Assembly: GCA_020345785.1 (NCBI GenBank)
Contig: CP070771.1
Span: 839,367-848,804, forward strand
DNA from: Desulfobacterales bacterium
GTDB lineage: Bacteria > Desulfobacterota > Desulfobacteria > Desulfobacterales > JAFDCJ01
Direction: 5' to 3'
Length of the DNA: 9,438 nucleotides
The position numbers and the translations under genes were made by a program. This document shows positions 7,285-9,438 of the stretch, piece after piece. The notes beneath the pieces are model-generated. The model was not told the DNA's origin, made no database searches, and saw only the letters and a list, made by a program, of their open reading frames with translations. Numbering within the stretch: the first letter of the stretch is position 1; each line of letters opens with the position of its first letter.

Positions 7285-7305
7285 GCTGAAAATTCTATTT
7301 TGATG

Positions 7306-7311
7306 ATTATA
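7306..7311 (-). promoter_or_regulatory. Possible -10 element for the radical SAM-rng operon
   Basis: On the minus strand a perfect TATAAT lies 21 bases before the radical SAM start codon. No good -35 is found 16-18 bases upstream (CATAAT at 17), so the promoter would need an activator or is weak. A short leader of about 15 bases would result. Confidence 0.3.
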
Positions 7312-7344
7312 GTTGGTCTGGAAACGACATTATGACGATTTCCC

Positions 7345-7356
7345 ACGTGGCCACGT
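7345..7356. promoter_or_regulatory. Perfect 12-base palindrome in the divergent intergenic region
   Basis: ACGTGGCCACGT is its own reverse complement and lies between the divergent radical SAM gene and the HtrA-type protease gene, 31 bases before the protease start. It could bind a dimeric regulator of either gene. On the plus strand it is followed by five T, so a short hairpin is an alternative, but the stem would leave no loop. The regulator is unknown. Confidence 0.35.
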
Positions 7357-7386
7357 TTTTCTAACTTTCACCCCAAAAGGCGGCAT

Positions 7387-8799
7387 ATGTACAAAAAACA
7401 CGGATTGGAAAAAGGCGTTTACCTGGTCCTAACAGTTATATCAACATTAGCACTGGGGCTGATGTTTTCGATTAAAAGTTCGGCTCAGGATCTGAATCGG
7501 GAAACCCCCGTAGTCAGGGCGGTTCGCAAGATCAGCCCGGCAGTGGTAAACATAAGTTCAGTGTACGAAGTTCGCAAGCGTACCGGCCCATTTTCCGGCT
7601 TCGGTCTAAATCCATTTTTCGAGGAGTTTTTCAAGGATTTTTTCGACCCACGCTTTGAGCGCCGACAGCGGTACACCAGCCTGGGATCCGGCGTCATTAT
7701 CGACGGCAAAAAAGGACTTATTTTGACCAATGCCCACGTCATTCAGAAAACCGGCACCATAAAGGTAATGCTTCAGGATGAAAGGGAATTTGAGGCTAAA
7801 ATCGTGGGGGCTGATCCGGATTCGGATCTGGCGGTGTTGAAAATTGACTCTGACAATCGGCTGCCTGACGTCACCATGGGCAACAGCGATGATCTGATGA
7901 TCGGTGAAACCGTCATTGCCATTGGAAATCCCTTCGGATTTTCCCACACCGTGACGACCGGCGTCATCAGTGCCTTAGATCGCAGCATCCGAGCCGAGGA
8001 TCGCGAGTATCACAACTTCATTCAAATCGATGCATCCATTAATCCCGGCAACAGCGGCGGACCGCTTTTAAACATCAACGGCGATCTGATCGGCATCAAC
8101 ACGGCCATATACGCCAAGGCTCAGGGAATCGGTTTTGCGATTCCCATAAGCAAAGCCCGCAAAATTATCTCGGATCTGATACAGTATGGCGAAGTGAAGC
8201 AAGCATGGATCGGTATCATTGTTCAAGACATGGATGAGAAACTGGCCAGTTATCTTAAGGTTGCGGGCAAGAAAGGCGTCATTGTAACAAAGGTGGAAGC
8301 ACAAAGCCCGGCGGAAGACGCCGGATTGCAGGAAAGTGATATCATTCTTTCAATCGGAAACAAAAGGATAAATTCCGTCGGCGATTATGAATCGGCTGCC
8401 AAAACTTTGGCCGCCGGTGACACGCTGCAGGCGGAGGTATGGCGCGGCGGAAATAAGAAAGCCGTCACAATTAAAACAAAGTTGTTTCCCCTGGAACTGG
8501 CCGACGATCTGGCCTTCAAACTGCTGGGCATCAGCGTCGACGATTTAACGCCAAAAAATAGACAGACGCATGACATCAGTGCCAGAGAAGGCGTGGTGAT
8601 TGTCAAAATTAAGAAAAACTCCTATCTTGCCCATATCGGCGCTGAGCCTGGAGATGTGATCCGCCAGATAGATGATTATGCCATCCAGGACAAAGAAGAT
8701 TTTAAAAAGGCCATTGTCAAATTTCGTGGTAAAAATTCGGTGGTACTGCTGCTGCAACGGGGGGATCAGGGATATTACATAACCATCAATCTGGGATGA
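7387..8799 (+). CDS. htrA: Periplasmic HtrA/DegQ-type serine endopeptidase with two PDZ domains
   Basis: 470-residue Do-family protease (trypsin fold, MEROPS S1C) that degrades or refolds damaged envelope proteins. The N-terminus is a signal peptide: basic MYKKHGLEKG, hydrophobic core about 11-28, and likely cleavage after SSA (residue 33). The protease domain (about 40-265) has the full triad: H117 in LTNAHVI, D147 in DSDLAVLKI, and S223 in GNSGGPL. A short LA loop rich in Phe and Arg (about 60-95, FEEFFKDFF) lacks the long Q-linker of DegP and points to the DegQ side. PDZ1 spans about 272-365 (AWIGIIVQDM, SPAEDAGLQESDIILSI) and PDZ2 about 375-470 (PGDVIRQIDD). The ATG at 7387 has AAAAGG 6 bases upstream. 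It is divergent from the radical SAM gene and convergent with the ABM gene. No key residue is missing. Confidence 0.94.
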   Translation: MYKKHGLEKGVYLVLTVISTLALGLMFSIKSSAQDLNRETPVVRAVRKISPAVVNISSVYEVRKRTGPFSGFGLNPFFEEFFKDFFDPRFERRQRYTSLGSGVIIDGKKGLILTNAHVIQKTGTIKVMLQDEREFEAKIVGADPDSDLAVLKIDSDNRLPDVTMGNSDDLMIGETVIAIGNPFGFSHTVTTGVISALDRSIRAEDREYHNFIQIDASINPGNSGGPLLNINGDLIGINTAIYAKAQGIGFAIPISKARKIISDLIQYGEVKQAWIGIIVQDMDEKLASYLKVAGKKGVIVTKVEAQSPAEDAGLQESDIILSIGNKRINSVGDYESAAKTLAAGDTLQAEVWRGGNKKAVTIKTKLFPLELADDLAFKLLGISVDDLTPKNRQTHDISAREGVVIVKIKKNSYLAHIGAEPGDVIRQIDDYAIQDKEDFKKAIVKFRGKNSVVLLLQRGDQGYYITINLG

Positions 8800-8825
8800 T
8801 GAATTCGTGAAAGCTGAATGCATCA
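8797..8825. terminator. Possible hairpin between convergent genes
   Basis: TGATG-A-ATTC, a 9-base loop, then GAAT-G-CATCA can pair with nine base pairs and one A/G mismatch. It starts at the protease stop codon and fills most of the 34-base gap to the convergent ABM gene. It could end transcription from both sides, but no T-run follows in either direction, so it would be weak or Rho-assisted. Confidence 0.35.
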
Positions 8826-8833
8826 TATGTTAA

Positions 8834-9088
8834 CTAATCCTGCGGCAGTCCCAACGCATAATGCTCATGTTCGGTCTGGCCCACCACGTAGGCCCTGAAT
8901 TCGGCTTCATTGGCCTTGCGAGTCTCGCTAATTTTCCAGGCCTCCCAGTCTTTTCTATTTTGCCACATCGAAATCACCACAACCTGCGAAGGATCATCAA
9001 GGCTTCGCATGGTCTCGGAAGAAATATAGCCCGATTGTGTCATTGCGCCTTTGCGGTTGTTGATCAACAATCCTGCGGCTGCCTGCAT
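8834..9088 (-). CDS. Antibiotic biosynthesis monooxygenase (ABM) domain protein
   Basis: Small ferredoxin-like-fold protein of the ABM superfamily, a group of dimeric proteins including cofactor-less monooxygenases and heme-degrading enzymes; many members have no known substrate. Visible signatures are GYISSETMRSLDDPSQVVV followed by ISMWQNRKDWEAWKIS, the typical strand-helix pair with W42, W48 and W51. From the first canonical start (ATG 9086-9088) the product is 84 residues and lacks the first beta strand. The frame stays open upstream to 9145, and codons from 9136 to 9089 encode VKYIEILIKRKIKDGN, exactly what the missing strand should look like. The real gene therefore probably extends to 9136, where a GTC stands 4 bases after AAGGCGG. 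ATT codons at 9127 and 9121 are other candidates. No catalytic assignment is possible. It is divergent from the cyclic-nucleotide-domain gene and convergent with htrA. Confidence 0.85.
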   Translation of the reverse strand: MQAAAGLLINNRKGAMTQSGYISSETMRSLDDPSQVVVISMWQNRKDWEAWKISETRKANEAEFRAYVVGQTEHEHYALGLPQD

Positions 9089-9131
9089 ATTCCCGTCTTT
9101 GATTTTGCGTTTAATTAAAATTTCAATGTAT

Positions 9132-9160
9132 TTGACACAACCGCCTTATTTTTCTATATT
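9132..9160 (+). promoter_or_regulatory. Strong predicted sigma70 promoter for the cyclic-nucleotide-domain gene
   Basis: A perfect TTGACA (9132-9137) is followed after exactly 17 bases by TATATT (9155-9160), five of six consensus bases. Transcription would start near 9167 and give an untranslated leader of about 85 bases before the ATG at 9252. The -35 overlaps the 5' end of the divergent ABM coding frame. Confidence 0.65.
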
Positions 9161-9189
9161 TCTGCGGAAAAGCACGGGCTTTAAAAATC

Positions 9190-9219
9190 TTCCGAATTTA
9201 CTTAAGTATTTTTTCCGAA
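9190..9219. promoter_or_regulatory. TTCCGAA direct repeats around a palindrome, possible operator
   Basis: TTCCGAA occurs at 9190-9196 and 9213-9219, 23 bases apart start to start (about two helical turns). The palindrome TACTTAAGTA lies between them at 9199-9208. The set is in the leader between the divergent ABM and cyclic-nucleotide-domain genes, downstream of the predicted promoter. A regulator bound here could act as a roadblock or on the ABM promoter. The AT-rich context makes chance likely. Confidence 0.25.
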
Positions 9220-9251
9220 ATTTTTTCGTCTCCCATGGACAAAATTGCCGC

Positions 9252-9438
9252 ATGCTGGATGAAATTTTAAATACGCCCGATCTGGTCAAATATCTCGTCC
9301 ACTTCAAGTCGGATGATATTATTTTTCTCGAAGGCGATGATTCCCGGGACCTTTATGTCCTGGTGTCCGGTCAGGTGGCGGTATTCAAGGGCGACAAAAA
9401 AATACGGGAACTGACCGGGCCGGGATCCTTGTTCGGGG
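9252..9438 (+). CDS. Cyclic nucleotide-binding domain protein, 5' part only
   Basis: 62 residues are visible before the window ends. From MLDEILNTPDLVKYL the frame continues with DDIIFLEGDDSRDLYVLVSG and QVAVFKGDKKIREL, then PGSLFG. This is the beta-barrel start of a cNMP-binding (CRP/PKA regulatory-type) domain. The GD-x-IF-EGD-SRDLY-VLVSG pattern is clear, and the phosphate-binding cassette would begin at the cut FG(E). The rest is off the window, so it could be a CRP-like transcription factor, a single-domain protein, or a domain on a transporter, protease or diguanylate-type protein. The ATG at 9252 is the only good start, with only a weak ribosome binding site; an ATG at 9235 is in another frame and stops after 11 codons. 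It is divergent from the ABM gene. Confidence 0.8.
   Translation, partial: MLDEILNTPDLVKYLVHFKSDDIIFLEGDDSRDLYVLVSGQVAVFKGDKKIRELTGPGSLFG

Noticed and set aside
7485..8826. Minus-strand open frames opposite htrA, up to 113 codons
   Set aside because: They are shadows of the htrA coding sequence, which has all catalytic and PDZ motifs intact.
8861..9118. 85-codon plus-strand frame opposite the ABM gene
   Set aside because: The minus strand encodes a clear ABM domain; the plus frame has no recognisable features.

Overview
The window is a stretch of bacterial chromosome that I read as Desulfobacterota (deltaproteobacterial sulfate-reducer type, probably Desulfobacterales or a relative). This rests on the protein sequences (YidC, RnpA, the 835-residue radical SAM fusion) and on the order radical SAM fusion - RNase G - rpmH - rnpA - yidD - yidC. 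It is inference, because no rRNA or other marker is present. Most of the window is housekeeping DNA. I see no phage, plasmid, CRISPR, transposase or tRNA.

Minus strand, positions 7284 down to 1: a long co-oriented block. First comes a two-part radical SAM protein of unknown function (4777-7284), then ribonuclease G (3112-4647). A 329-base promoter and leader region follows, then rpmH (L34), rnpA (RNase P protein), yidD (overlapping rnpA) and yidC (membrane insertase). Together these genes serve RNA processing, ribosome assembly and membrane-protein insertion. The block ends abnormally. YidC stops at residue 504, before its last membrane helix, and a different open reading frame of unknown identity continues to the window edge. 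Either yidC is disrupted by a rearrangement or the assembly is chimeric near positions 195-205.

Plus strand, 7387-8799: a secreted HtrA/DegQ-type serine protease with two PDZ domains, divergent from the radical SAM gene. The two share a 102-base intergenic region that holds a perfect 12-base palindrome.

Right end: a small antibiotic-biosynthesis-monooxygenase (ABM) fold protein on the minus strand (8834 to about 9088, probably extending to 9136) converges on the protease gene. It diverges from a cyclic-nucleotide-binding-domain protein that runs off the window at 9438. A near-consensus sigma70 promoter for the latter overlaps the 5' end of the ABM gene, exactly where that gene appears to lack a normal start codon.

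The observations most worth checking are the yidC junction, the missing ABM start codon, the uncharacterised radical SAM fusion next to RNase G, and the promoter with a CRP-like palindrome ahead of rpmH. I do not see convincing evidence of a wholly new multi-gene system.
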